A stretch of DNA of 34,819 bases, taken from NCBI GenBank assembly GCA_021401465.1, contig JADDMT010000215.1, positions 1 to 34,819 on the forward strand, read 5' to 3'. This document shows positions 20,189 to 28,921 of the stretch, in pieces. A program made the translations under genes and the position numbers. This stretch comes from Teratosphaeria epicoccoides. Lineage: Eukaryota; Ascomycota; Dothideomycetes; Mycosphaerellales; Teratosphaeriaceae. How positions within the stretch are numbered: the stretch's first letter is position 1; the number at the start of each line of letters is the position of its first letter. Under the pieces are notes generated by a model. That model worked only from the letters and a program-made list of their open reading frames with translations. It searched no databases and was not told the origin of the DNA.

Positions 20189-20672
20189 TGTTATAAGGGT
20201 AGGTGCTAATAGCAGGAAGGTAACTAGGTGTTAGACTCGCAGAGCTATGAAGAATATCGACAATAGTAGTTAACCTTGTAACTGACTATCCCCTAGGGAA
20301 AGGGAATTAAGAATTAAGCACGAAGCTCCTAACTACCTGTCCTAAAGCTAGCCCTATATACTAGAGAGACAGAGCAGCTCTATTAGATCTGTCGACAGAC
20401 CTGATAGATCCGTGTCTATAGATCTGTAGACTAACCCTATAGATCTAAGGGTCTGTTATCCCGTGACAGATCCCTTCTTCCTTGTAGGCCTATAGATCTG
20501 TAGACTAACCCTATAGATCTAGGGATCTGTCCTCACGTGACAGATCCTTTCTCCTATGACTATGCCTATAACTTATAGTACTCCTATGACAGTACTATGA
20601 CTCATAGCACTTAGGACCCTCACGATCCTATATCCTATAGTACTCTAGACAGTACTCCTAACACCTATGACA
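20189..20672 (-). repeat. Gypsy-1 LTR, 5' LTR of copy B
   Basis: 484 bp, reverse complement of the LTR, TGTTATAAGG to CACCTATGACA, followed by the right target duplicate CTAAG (20673-20677). One CACGTG core survives (20534-20539). Confidence 0.95.
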
Positions 20673-20677
20673 CTAAG

Positions 20678-21098
20678 CTATAGAGCAAAATAAGGGCAGA
20701 GCTACTTTGCCATAGGTATCGAATTAGCCCTAGGCAAGAAGAGCTGTTACTACTAAGCGCCAGGGAGTTAAGGTTAGTTATTACTAGGCAGCAAGAGCTA
20801 AAGCTATTAAGCGCTAGGAAGCTAATATCCCTTAGCGCTTTAGAGGTTAAATCATAAAGGACAACACGAGAATACCTAACGTCAGGTTCTAAGCTAGTGC
20901 TATTCAGGCAATTTAAGAGGCAGCTAAAGCCTATTTAGTGTTGTACTTTAAAAGTAAGTTTTAATGTAAGTCGTATTACGTAGTTACTAACTACATGTCT
21001 AGATGAGAACCTAGCAGCTATCTATGCTAAGCGCGTTACTATTTAGCAGAAGGACATGTAGCTTGTTAGAAGGATGATAAAGAATATAGGTCATTATG
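20678..21098 (+). pseudogene. Histone H3-family pseudogene, CenH3-like (histone fold)
   Basis: Translation gives the H3 entry motif HRYR at 20711, then after a frameshift near 20825 a frame reading NVRF*ASAIQAI*EAAKAY (stops as *). This matches H3 alpha-1/alpha-2 (RFQSSAIQALQEA). A 49 bp intron (20954-21002: GTAAGT, branch TTACTAAC, CTAG) splices in phase to NENLAAIYAKRVTI and QKDM*LVRRM, matching H3 TNLCAIHAKRVTI and the alpha-3 end. Loop 1, before RF, is two residues longer than in canonical H3, as in CENP-A/CenH3. A 54 bp imperfect direct repeat lies at 20733-20840. The reading frame is interrupted upstream by gypsy-1 copy B and downstream by a gypsy-2 solo LTR; beyond that LTR it could end at a TAA near 21483. 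H3 family: confident; CenH3 type: likely but unproven. Confidence 0.8.
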
Positions 21099-21458
21099 TG
21101 ATACGGTTAATACTAGGGGGCCATTAGAGCCGCATAGGTTCTAATGCCTGCCCTTAGTATGTAGTAACCCTGCCACATATAGCAAGGGGGTCCTTTGTAC
21201 ATATGTTAGCTTGTATGTCGTCTAAGTAGGATTAGTAGTTAACATAGGACGCCCTTATGTCACTAACCCTATAGTACCCCTGCAGGGTTAGGCTTAGACA
21301 TGCTTTCCCTAATTAAGGGGCGTTAGGGGTTATAAGCACCCTTAACGCTACCTCTGTAATAAGCAGAAAGCAGCGCTGTCTTGTACCTACTAAAAGGTCG
21401 GATTACTCTGTCATACTACGAGATATCTTCATATTATATAGCATATACATCTATATCA
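21099..21458 (+). mobile_element. Solo LTR of gypsy-2 with target duplication
   Basis: 360 bp, TGATACGGTT to ATCTATATCA, flanked by TTATG on both sides (21094-21098 and 21459-21463). With no internal sequence, it is what remains after recombination between two LTRs. It sits inside the 3' end of the histone pseudogene. Its terminal CA is intact, unlike the other two gypsy-2 LTRs. Confidence 0.95.
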
Positions 21459-21483
21459 TTATGCCTTAATAATAAGTGCTAAT

Positions 21484-22157
21484 TAAGAGGGTTACTATAG
21501 ACATGACATAGACAGACGTATAGGCAGAGCCTATGTTAGAGTTCTATTAGCAATAAGGCTTGAAAGTGTGTATACTATACATTAATAAGCTCTACTCCTG
21601 TTAATAGGTAGGACTTTACGCTTTATACACTCTAAATACAAGTTCTAAATCTTAATTTCTCAGATTTTGCTCTGTTTAAGCTTATTATCTATAGATATCT
21701 ACTTAGTCTAGCGACAATGGATTATCTGTAGCTCTTAATCTATTAGGTAATAGATATAGAGCAGATAGATAGATATCTCTTATATTTTAGTAGGATCTAC
21801 TCTCTAGATGTAGCTTAGATTTATCTATTATCTATATCTTCTCTAATCTATAAGATGTCTAAGCTACAGGCAGAACCTAGGCTTATAACCTGTTAAAACA
21901 AACAGTTAAATCGCGCTTAGAAGTAGCAACTAAAGAGGTACTAACTAGGTACTAGTATTATATATTATCTGTATTAAGTATTACATCTTTTCCTAGTTAG
22001 AGGTAAGAAGAATCTTTACCCCTACTAAGATTATAGGGGTTACCTAACTAGTCTTAGTTGCTGCCTAAGGCTACGCATGACTTAGGTGCTACCTAAGGCT
22101 CCTTATAGCCTAGGTAGGTCCTTTCTCCTACTAGCATGTAACTGCCTAATTTAACAG
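21484..22157. other. AT-rich repeat debris, no gene seen
   Basis: A TAG/CTA-rich stretch with short palindromic runs (for example around TATCTATAGATATCT near 21690). A 33 bp string at 21862-21894 recurs inverted at 30102-30134 with one mismatch. No reading frame could be followed. Confidence 0.5.
21862..21894 (+). repeat. 33 bp dispersed repeat, left copy
   Basis: AGCTACAGGCAGAACCTAGG and the next 13 bases match the reverse complement of 30102-30134 at 32 of 33 positions. It probably belongs to an unidentified decayed element. Confidence 0.7.
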
Positions 22158-22347
22158 TTATTAAATTATCTTAAAAGTCCGTATTAGTTATTAAATTATC
22201 TTAAAAGTCTGTATTAGTTATAAAATTATCTTAAAAGTCTGTATTAGTTGTTAAATTATCTTAAAAGCCTATATTAATTATTAAATTATCTTAAAAGTCT
22301 GTATTATTTATTCAATTATCTTAAAAGTCTATATTAGTTATTAAAAC
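22158..22347. repeat. 30 bp minisatellite, about six units
   Basis: Units of 30 bp built on TTAAATTATCTTAAAAGTCT, with starts at 22161, 22191, 22221, 22251, 22281 and 22311, then a partial copy. Differences between units are mainly transitions (CCGTATTAG / CTGTATTAG / CTATATTAA). Confidence 0.9.
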
Positions 22348-23059
22348 AAATCATATTAATTATAGGTAGAGGAGAGTCTTAGATAGCTAGGGTAGAGGTA
22401 TAGTTTATAAATATTAGAAAAGGTAGGTAACTAGTAATCTAATAACTACTTACTAAACAAGGATTAATGAATAGAATTATAGTATTCTCTCTTCCTCTCC
22501 TTTACTTAGCTATATATACTAGAGGTAACATTTACCTAATAAACAGAAAGAGTACAAGACAACGTAGCAAGTTAAACAGCACACAAAAGGCATTGTCCCT
22601 ATACATTATAATTTATTCTATAGAGGCCTGTCGCTCTCAAAAGAAATAGTAGCGGACGGCACAAAGAGCGGGCAAATTAGCAGATGCATCGCTAGATCCC
22701 GGTGCTGCAAAAGTACATGGAGGATTAGGTGTGTGCGAATAATCACTGTCATGCTTCGCTGACAGATCGCAGTACGCTGAACATTACAAGCAAACAGTGC
22801 CGTACGCATTTGTGCCGTTCGTGTAGTAGTGTATCTGGCTGTACATCAACAATGTCTCACGCGATGTTCATCGCTACTTACTGCCCACAGCGTCATTTTG
22901 TCAATCACGAGGCTAGATGTTTGTCCGCCGATGGTGACTGATAAGAAGCATCGACGAGCGGTTTGCCAGCGTTAGCCACTCCATGCTGTCGCGGATATTA
23001 TAAAGGTGTCAAATCACCTCGTCAATCGGTATAGCAAGCTACCTCTGATTTGATTCAAG
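22348..23059 (+). promoter_or_regulatory. Edge of the gene island and upstream region of the 23060 gene
   Basis: Up to about 22620 the sequence is AT-rich. After that, composition changes to that of the gene island (CA/TG no longer depleted). A TATA-like ATATTATAAAG lies at 22995-23005, about 55 bp before the ATG at 23060. Short open frames here (such as 22467-22649 and 22729-22941) look like chance. Confidence 0.45.
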
Positions 23060-24442
23060 ATGCCTGACCGCCCATTCAACCTGCAGCGAAAGTCTACATC
23101 GGCCGGTCCAATCCCGTCCTTCACTCGCGATATCATCCTCGATCTACTCAATGAGCTCTTGAATAGTCTCAGGGAAGTTCAATACATCCTCGCCGAGAAC
23201 AATACAAGCGCAATCAGCGTCGATGCATCTGTAAAGCTCCTGGAGGTCGCACATACAAGTCTTCATGCTCCGAATGGAGGTGCCGAGATAAAACTGCCAG
23301 CGATTGTTTTCAACATTGACGCTCAACTTGCAGTGGTCTACGAATGGCTTGCCGATCTGCTACTCAAATCACAGGCAATTTTTGTCACACCCCACCGTAC
23401 TATTGAACGCTTTATTGCACGTATGCATAAGGCGGCAGAATCACCAAACTGTAGTAAGGTCACCTCCACTTTGGCCTCGTCTGTGAAGCCTCCTGGTACA
23501 GAAAGCCCTGCCCGCCGGACTGTGCCTTTTGGCGAAGATGTAGTCTGGCCAGGACTTCACAGAACAGCCATAAGCAGACTGGCCGCTGAGGAACAAAATC
23601 TCTGTCAGATCACACCATCCATGCAGGAAGCCGACTCAGATTCACCTCCGGGGAGTGAAATCATAGACGAGAGTTGTTTTGATGATCTATCTGGCTCAGC
23701 AAAGGACAACCCTCTAGACAAGGGTATCTGGTCGTTTGCCGGTCATATTCCGATCGAGGACATGCAACATACCCAGAAGCAATCGCGTCAGACATTTCGC
23801 GCTTCTCAGGCAGCCCAGGGTCAAAGAACAGCTGCTGGAGCCGGACAGTATCGGAAATGGGTCGACATCAATATTCCAGGCCCCATCGACAACACACTGA
23901 TCCTCGACAGACTGATACACACCGAAAACGCTGTTGACCCTGCCTTTCATACTGCGGATGCCTATTCAAATGCTGCCAGAGTCAGGTATGTGCAGCGGCA
24001 AGTTAAAGACATGAACCAGCAAAGTCGGAGAAGGGGGTTTGAGATGCCACCCACTGACTTTCCTGGCTCCACGAAGCGTGAAGACGCACTTTTACGTCAG
24101 CTGAAGGATGCTTCTGAGGGCGATAACTACCTGATCGCTAGCAACCAAGTCCTCGTAGAAGTCAAGTCGGCCACAAGTCGCCAGATACCAAGACGACCTA
24201 GCTTTCTCCGTCACAAAAGTATCGGGGAGGTGCCTGGGGAGGATGATGAGCGGAGAAGGAATATTCAACCCGCGGACATTGATGTAGAATTGCCGCTGGC
24301 AGTTGCACAGGTCGGGTCCGAGCTCATGGTGGCTGCAGAAAGCGGCAGTCGGACGCCATTCACGGAGCTCGACAACGTGGCTGATCGTCATATGCCGTGG
24401 CGTATGCGCTTCAAAGACAGTGTGTCTCAATGCGACGATTGA
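23060..24442 (+). CDS. Hypothetical protein, 460 aa as one exon
   Basis: An unbroken frame of 460 codons with normal base composition, so a real gene is likely. I do not recognise the family. Residues 18-130 look helical and hydrophobic (RDIILDLLNELLNSLREV, then AVVYEWLADLLL); 130-270 are low-complexity, rich in Ser, Pro and acidic residues; 270-345 are more ordered (YRKWVDINIPGPID); 345-430 are charged. No signal peptide or membrane segment. The start is the first ATG after a TATA-like site. A possible 52 bp intron (24402-24453, GTATGC...CGCAG) would remove the last residues and join in phase to an open stretch ending at 24767, giving about 551 aa. It converges with APC8. Confidence 0.7.
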   Translation: MPDRPFNLQRKSTSAGPIPSFTRDIILDLLNELLNSLREVQYILAENNTSAISVDASVKLLEVAHTSLHAPNGGAEIKLPAIVFNIDAQLAVVYEWLADLLLKSQAIFVTPHRTIERFIARMHKAAESPNCSKVTSTLASSVKPPGTESPARRTVPFGEDVVWPGLHRTAISRLAAEEQNLCQITPSMQEADSDSPPGSEIIDESCFDDLSGSAKDNPLDKGIWSFAGHIPIEDMQHTQKQSRQTFRASQAAQGQRTAAGAGQYRKWVDINIPGPIDNTLILDRLIHTENAVDPAFHTADAYSNAARVRYVQRQVKDMNQQSRRRGFEMPPTDFPGSTKREDALLRQLKDASEGDNYLIASNQVLVEVKSATSRQIPRRPSFLRHKSIGEVPGEDDERRRNIQPADIDVELPLAVAQVGSELMVAAESGSRTPFTELDNVADRHMPWRMRFKDSVSQCDD

Positions 24443-24453
24443 TATGATCGCAG

Positions 24454-24767
24454 AGGACAGAATGGCCAGGCGAGTAGGCGAAGCAGTTGCACGGGAGAAG
24501 GATGTTTGCGCCTCGAGAGTAGTAAATCGGCTGCCCAGCAATTTGATCAAGATATTGGTTTCTGCGCGAGGGTGCTATGTTGCTTGGCTATGCTCAAATC
24601 GATACAGTATGATCAGAACTGTCCTGGAAGGCATTTTTCAGACCCTGTCGCAGACTGATGCGCAGATAGAGGCTTCCTGCCATCTGTCGTTCGCCTGGGC
24701 GCGCGACAGTGAGGCGATAATGGAGCGCAGGTCATCGAGACTACCGTTGCGAGGTCCAAAGCGGTAG
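24454..24767 (+). CDS. Possible second exon of the 23060 gene
   Basis: In phase after an intron at 24402-24453, this stretch is open for about 104 codons to TAG 24765-24767 and ends 92 bp before the APC8 stop. Support: a typical fungal intron length, acceptable splice ends, phase match. Against: no recognisable domain and a stop at 24440 that gives a complete protein without it. Confidence 0.4.
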
Positions 24768-24859
24768 CCGTGGCTTTCAACGACCATCTCTCTTGCCCAC
24801 ATGATACCGATCGAACGTCACTTGACGCCGCGCAAAGCAACAGTCCTTCGTATACATAC

Positions 24860-26768
24860 TCACTCCATCCCCGTCTCCTCCTCAGTCAACTGCAGCCGAG
24901 CCCTGACGTCCCTCTGCAAACCCTTCGCATCCTCCACCTCCACCCCATCCTGACACAGCTCATTACACAACTCCAGACACCGCTGCCAGTTTTGAATTTG
25001 AAAGCTCCACCTTGCAAGCCACAGACGAGCTCGACTTGTCACCTGCGTCACCCCTAACCCTTCATCGCCCTCCCCCTCCTCTTGCGCCAGAGTCAGCTCC
25101 ATATACGCTGCCGCCTCCTCCCACTTGCTCTCTTTCTCATGCAGCAACGCAACCTCGTACAAGATCTGTGGATCCAGTACGCCTCCAACAGCATTCGCTA
25201 ACGGATCCGATCCAGAGCCGAAAGACGACTGTACACCGACCTGGCTGCCGACGACGAGCGCTCGCTTGTAGGCGGATATTGCATTGGCAATCTTGTCGCA
25301 TTTCGAGTATGCCAGCCCTACCGCCGCCCACATCTTGGGATCGTTCGGACATAGCCCTGCAGCTTGTCGGTAGTAAAATAACGAATATGAATGGCACTCC
25401 AGCATTTCGTAACCCTGTCCCAAGCCATACCATGCCCTATAATCTCTTCGATCTGCGTCCACTGCCCTCCGATAACTTTCTATAGCGGCCTGCGTGTTCT
25501 TGAGCTCGATATACTCATGTCCCATCAGCGTCCAGGCGGATTGGTAATTGCGGTCCAGCGTGAGAGCTCTTCGGAAGTGCAGGACAGCCTTTTCATGCTC
25601 GGAAATCAAAGAATAGTAGTTGCCGAGTATGCAATTGGTTTCTGGACGAAATCGGTCGGTTGTACTAGCCAGACTAGCGAGAGAAGCAAGTTTCGGCCGG
25701 TGAGGAAGGACATACAGTAGATTGCTGTAAACTTCAAGTCCTTCCAAACGATATGGATGCTGTTTCGTCAGCGTTTCGAAGAGTGACAATGCCGTCTCGT
25801 GGTCTCGCGCATGGTAATGTAGGAGGGCCTTCTGTTGGTGAAGCCAAGCTGATCCCGGAAACATATTCTGAAGCTGAGTGATCTGATGCAACACCTCTGG
25901 AGTCTGCTGATACAGCTCGATGTTGCAATGTATCGACCAAAAGATGCTCATGATGTGCGGTGGTTGCATTCGTTGACCCAGCCGCTGCAGCGTTTCAGGA
26001 CTATCTACCAGACTGGCCAGTTCAAGCCAGGCAGACCAGTTGAAGGGTTGCAAGCTGACACTGCGGAGCAGCCACTGTCTCGCCAAATCCTCCGATTTGG
26101 TTGTGACAAGCATAATTCCGTAAAGATACTCAAGCCAGCCTTGCGAATTGCCGACTTCCTGTAGACCACCTCGAGTAGTAAAGTGATCCTCAAGCGCAGC
26201 CAGTACATTTGGAATCTCCTTGTTGGATGTCACCGGGCCATCAGAAGGTCCGAGGATGGTCTCTGAATCTTCATTCTTCCGCTTCTCACCGGCGAGATAT
26301 TTTGCGTAAAGAGCCAGAAAGAGGCTCTTCTGACTCAGCTTCACGGTCGCAGGTGGAGGTGCTCTGACAGGCTGTCTGATCGAAGGCGACAAGACTGAAG
26401 ATGTCTGGATCTGCGGGATCTGTGAAGGCAAGAAGACTGCCGCACATCGATCAAACTCCCGACAGTCGAAAAATGATTTGGCCATGAGGAAGCGTGATTG
26501 CTCTTTCGCTTCAAGTCGTGCTTCTCGCTTGTCATGTGCTGCGTTCGTATCTTCATCATCATTATCAATATCCGCGTTGATTGTCGAGTCGTCAGGGAAA
26601 GAATTCAGAAGCTCTGCAGACCTGCAAATCTCATCAGATGTGTCTGACAATCAAGATCTTCCCACCTCACCATTTGGCGGCAAAGTAAAGGCATCTTTCA
26701 TTGCAAGCGACGACAGCCTGCTGGAGATGTGCTTGGATTTGTTGCTGATCTTCCTCGGAAAGTGTCAT
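24860..26768 (-). CDS. CDC23: Anaphase-promoting complex subunit 8 / Cdc23 (two exons)
   Basis: A tetratricopeptide-repeat scaffold subunit of the APC/C, the ubiquitin ligase that drives sister separation and mitotic exit in the nucleus. Exon 1 is 26671-26768, a 49 bp intron 26622-26670 (GTGAGG...TTGCAG on the minus strand), exon 2 24860-26621; 619 aa in total. The splice completes a Trp codon and gives ERCLYFAAKWSAELLNS, the typical Cdc23 N-terminus; the ATG at 26650 lies in the intron and is not the start. An acidic stretch (DNDDED) is near residues 52-57. TPR units cover about 360-495 with family-typical text (YRAWYGLGQGYEML, WAAVGLAYSKC). The C-terminus ends in an acidic helix. Length and sequence fit a complete protein. 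It shares a 284 bp divergent promoter with ERG20. Confidence 0.95.
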
Positions 26769-27052
26769 TTTGCCGAATCTACTTTCCACCTTATTCGATT
26801 CGTGGGTCAGGTGCTTCACTCGCCGGTGTATCTCAAATCAAATGGACTTGTTCTTGAGCAAGTACAACCAAGGAACGTTGATGACGCAGATTCCCCGGCC
26901 CGGACTTAGTTTTCCCCGACACCCTCATTCATGCAGGACCGGGAAAGATAGCGACAATATCAATAATTCTCGTGGGAGGAGCAACATGCACTCTTGACTC
27001 GCATTGTCGATTTCTGGCCTACTTCTACCTTCTCCTGGAGGACCTCGCCATT
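26769..27052. promoter_or_regulatory. Divergent promoter region of APC8 and ERG20
   Basis: 284 bp between the two ATGs. It must hold both promoters and 5' leaders. I see no strong TATA box and no clear sterol-regulatory element; the short open frames across it look like chance. Confidence 0.5.
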
Positions 27053-28154
27053 ATGCCCGCCCCTCGACAAGAATTCGAGCGTGTCTTCCCACGCCTTGTC
27101 GAAGACCTCAAAGAGCATTGCCAGAGCTACGGCCTCCCAGAGCAAGCACTAACATGGTACGAAAAGGTACGTGTCACTCATGACCTTCATTCCCACCTTG
27201 ATTGACGGCCTGACAGTGACTCTCCCGCAGTCTCTCAACCACAACACCCTCGGCGGCAAGTACAATCGCGGCCTGTCCGTCGTCGACACCGCCCAACTCT
27301 TGCTCGGACGTGATCTCACCGCAGACGAGTTCTTCCGATCGGCGACACTCGGGTGGATGGTCGAGCTGTTGCAGGCTTTCTTCCTCGTGTCCGACGACAT
27401 CATGGACAGCTCCAAAACCCGTCGCGGCCAGCCGTGCTGGTATCTGATGCCTCAGGTTGGCATGGTTGCCATCAACGACGCCTTCATGTTGGAAAGCAGC
27501 ATCTACCTCCTGCTCAAGAAGTATTTCCGCCAAGAAAAGTACTACGTCGACCTCATCGAGCTCTTCCACGAAGTCACCTTCCAGACCGAGCTGGGTCAAG
27601 CATGTGATCTCCTCACCGCACCTGAAGATCACGTCGACTTGGACAACTTTGGTCTGGAAAAGTACACCTTCATCGTCATCTACAAGACCGCATACTACAG
27701 CTTTTACCTCCCCGTCGCACTCGCCCTCTACTTCAATGGCATCGCCACGCCCACCAACCTCAAGCAAGCCGAGTCGATTCTCATACCCATGGGCGAGTAC
27801 TTTCAAGTCCAAGACGACTACTTGGACAACTTCGCCGACCCGTCTGTCCTCGGCAAGATCGGTACCGACATCCAAGACAACAAGTGCTCATGGCTGATCA
27901 ATCAAGCACTCAAAATCGCGACCAGTGAGCAGCGGGAGGTGCTGGAGAAGAATTACGGCAGGAAAGATGCAAATTGCGAAAAGCAGGTCAAGGCTGTGTT
28001 TGATGAGCTCAAGCTGGAGCAGGTATACAAAGACTTTGAAGAAGAGCGTGTCAAGGATCTGAAAGAGATGATTGAAGGGCTTGATGAGAGTGAGGGTTTG
28101 AAGAAGGACATTTTTGAGGAATTTCTGCGGAAGATCTACAAGCGGAGCAAATGA
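27053..28154 (+). CDS. ERG20: Farnesyl diphosphate synthase (two exons)
   Basis: Condenses dimethylallyl or geranyl diphosphate with isopentenyl diphosphate to make farnesyl diphosphate, the branch point to ergosterol, dolichol, ubiquinone, haem A and prenylated proteins; cytosolic. Exon 1 27053-27166 (38 codons, MPAPRQEFERVFPRLVEDL), a 64 bp intron 27167-27230 (GTACGT...CGCAG), exon 2 27231-28154; 345 aa, the usual length. The first Asp-rich motif DDIMD is at residues 93-97, followed by TRRGQ; two Phe just before it (QAFFLVSDD) are the chain-length residues that stop at C15. The second motif DDYLD is at 233-237, followed by KIGTDIQDNKCSW. All catalytic residues are present. The ATG at 27171 is intronic and not the start. 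Confidence 0.97.
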
Positions 28155-28508
28155 CGTGAGCTACCTCGATGCTGCATTCATTTGCGCATCGTATTGTTGG
28201 AGCGTATAGACGACAGGCAGAAAAGTGACGGCGTAAACAAGCCTATTCTTATTCTCTCCGCCCTCTCATTCGAGTTCAACGCAATCGAAGCGCGTCGCTT
28301 CAGAGTGCGGTCGGATACTAGACCTGGAGGCATGGAGGATGCTCGCCGGTTGATCCGGATATGCCGCTCATAAACTGTAGCCTGGACATAGCTGTAGGCT
28401 GATGCTTACCCTCGAAAGCACCGCCATACCAAGCCCCAGAGAGTATACAAGAGGCACCAGCTAGCTGTACCTGAAAACAACAAAGGAGCAGGACAAACAA
28501 CCCACAAG
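28155..28508 (+). promoter_or_regulatory. ERG20 3' region and upstream region of the 28509 gene
   Basis: 354 bp with no convincing gene. A TATA-like GTATACAA at 28443-28450 lies about 59 bp before the ATG at 28509. Confidence 0.4.
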
Positions 28509-28921
28509 ATGCGTACCACTTGCGTCTGCCTGGCGCGGTGCGCTGCCACCCTCCCAGCGCCTCAACCAGACAGACTATCACCCATCGACGCGCGCACCGC
28601 TGTCGCAGAGCCAGACCCTCCAGGCGATGCCACACCGCCTGCCCGCAATGGAGCTACAGCCGCCACAAAGACGACAAAGGCTGCACCGACCAAGGCGAGG
28701 TACTCGGCAGCGGCACCAAAGCCGTGTCCTGTCAGCTCCTCAAACACACGACATTGCAGGACTTTGTCGGCCTGAAATTTACCGGATCGGAAGCCTGGGA
28801 CATTCACGTCTTCACGAATGACGATTGTCATGTTGGACCCGGCTCGGGTGGTCAGACGGGATTTGTTCCGTCGAATGATCAGACCTGCTTGAAGAGAGGG
28901 GCGAACTGTGTTACAAAGTGA
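28509..28921 (+). pseudogene. Small cysteine-rich, probably secreted protein, frameshifted
   Basis: Two frames together look like one small protein. From ATG 28509 the frame gives a short leader and a Pro/Ala-rich stretch (APQPDRLSPIDARTAVAEPD), as in the pro-region of fungal secreted proteins. Near 28630 the sensible frame changes, and from there to TGA 28919-28921 it reads CPQWSYSRHKDDKGC and onward to LKRGANCVTK, with six cysteines that could form three disulfides. The leader is not a clean signal peptide (MRTTCVCLARC), so another small indel there is possible. No good intron explains the shift. It is either a decayed gene or a sequence error. The family is not recognised; effector-like by size and cysteines only. 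Confidence 0.45.

Larger units (their letters stand above)
6656..20672 (-). mobile_element. Gypsy-1 full-length copy B, minus strand, split by copy C
   Basis: This is a minus-strand Ty3/gypsy element bounded by 484 bp LTRs (6656-7139 and 20189-20672) and a perfect 5 bp target duplication, CTAAG (6651-6655 and 20673-20677). Its order on the minus strand is LTR, gag, protease, [insertion of copy C at 10981-17986], reverse transcriptase, RNase H, integrase, chromodomain, antisense frame, LTR. Without copy C and one 5 bp duplicate it measures 7,006 bp, exactly the length of copy C. All coding frames carry RIP-type stops, and the gag ATG has become ATA, so it is dead. Confidence 0.95.

Noticed and set aside
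22158..22347. Regular 30 bp repeats as a CRISPR array
   Set aside because: The units are contiguous with no unique spacers, and the window is eukaryotic.
22467..22941. Short plus and minus open frames before the 23060 gene
   Set aside because: They are under 75 codons, lie in AT-rich or promoter-like sequence, overlap each other on both strands and show no motif.
27174..27875. A 233-codon frame antisense to ERG20
   Set aside because: It overlaps the conserved exon of farnesyl diphosphate synthase, has low-complexity Val/Glu-rich text caused by codon bias of the sense gene, and shows no domain.
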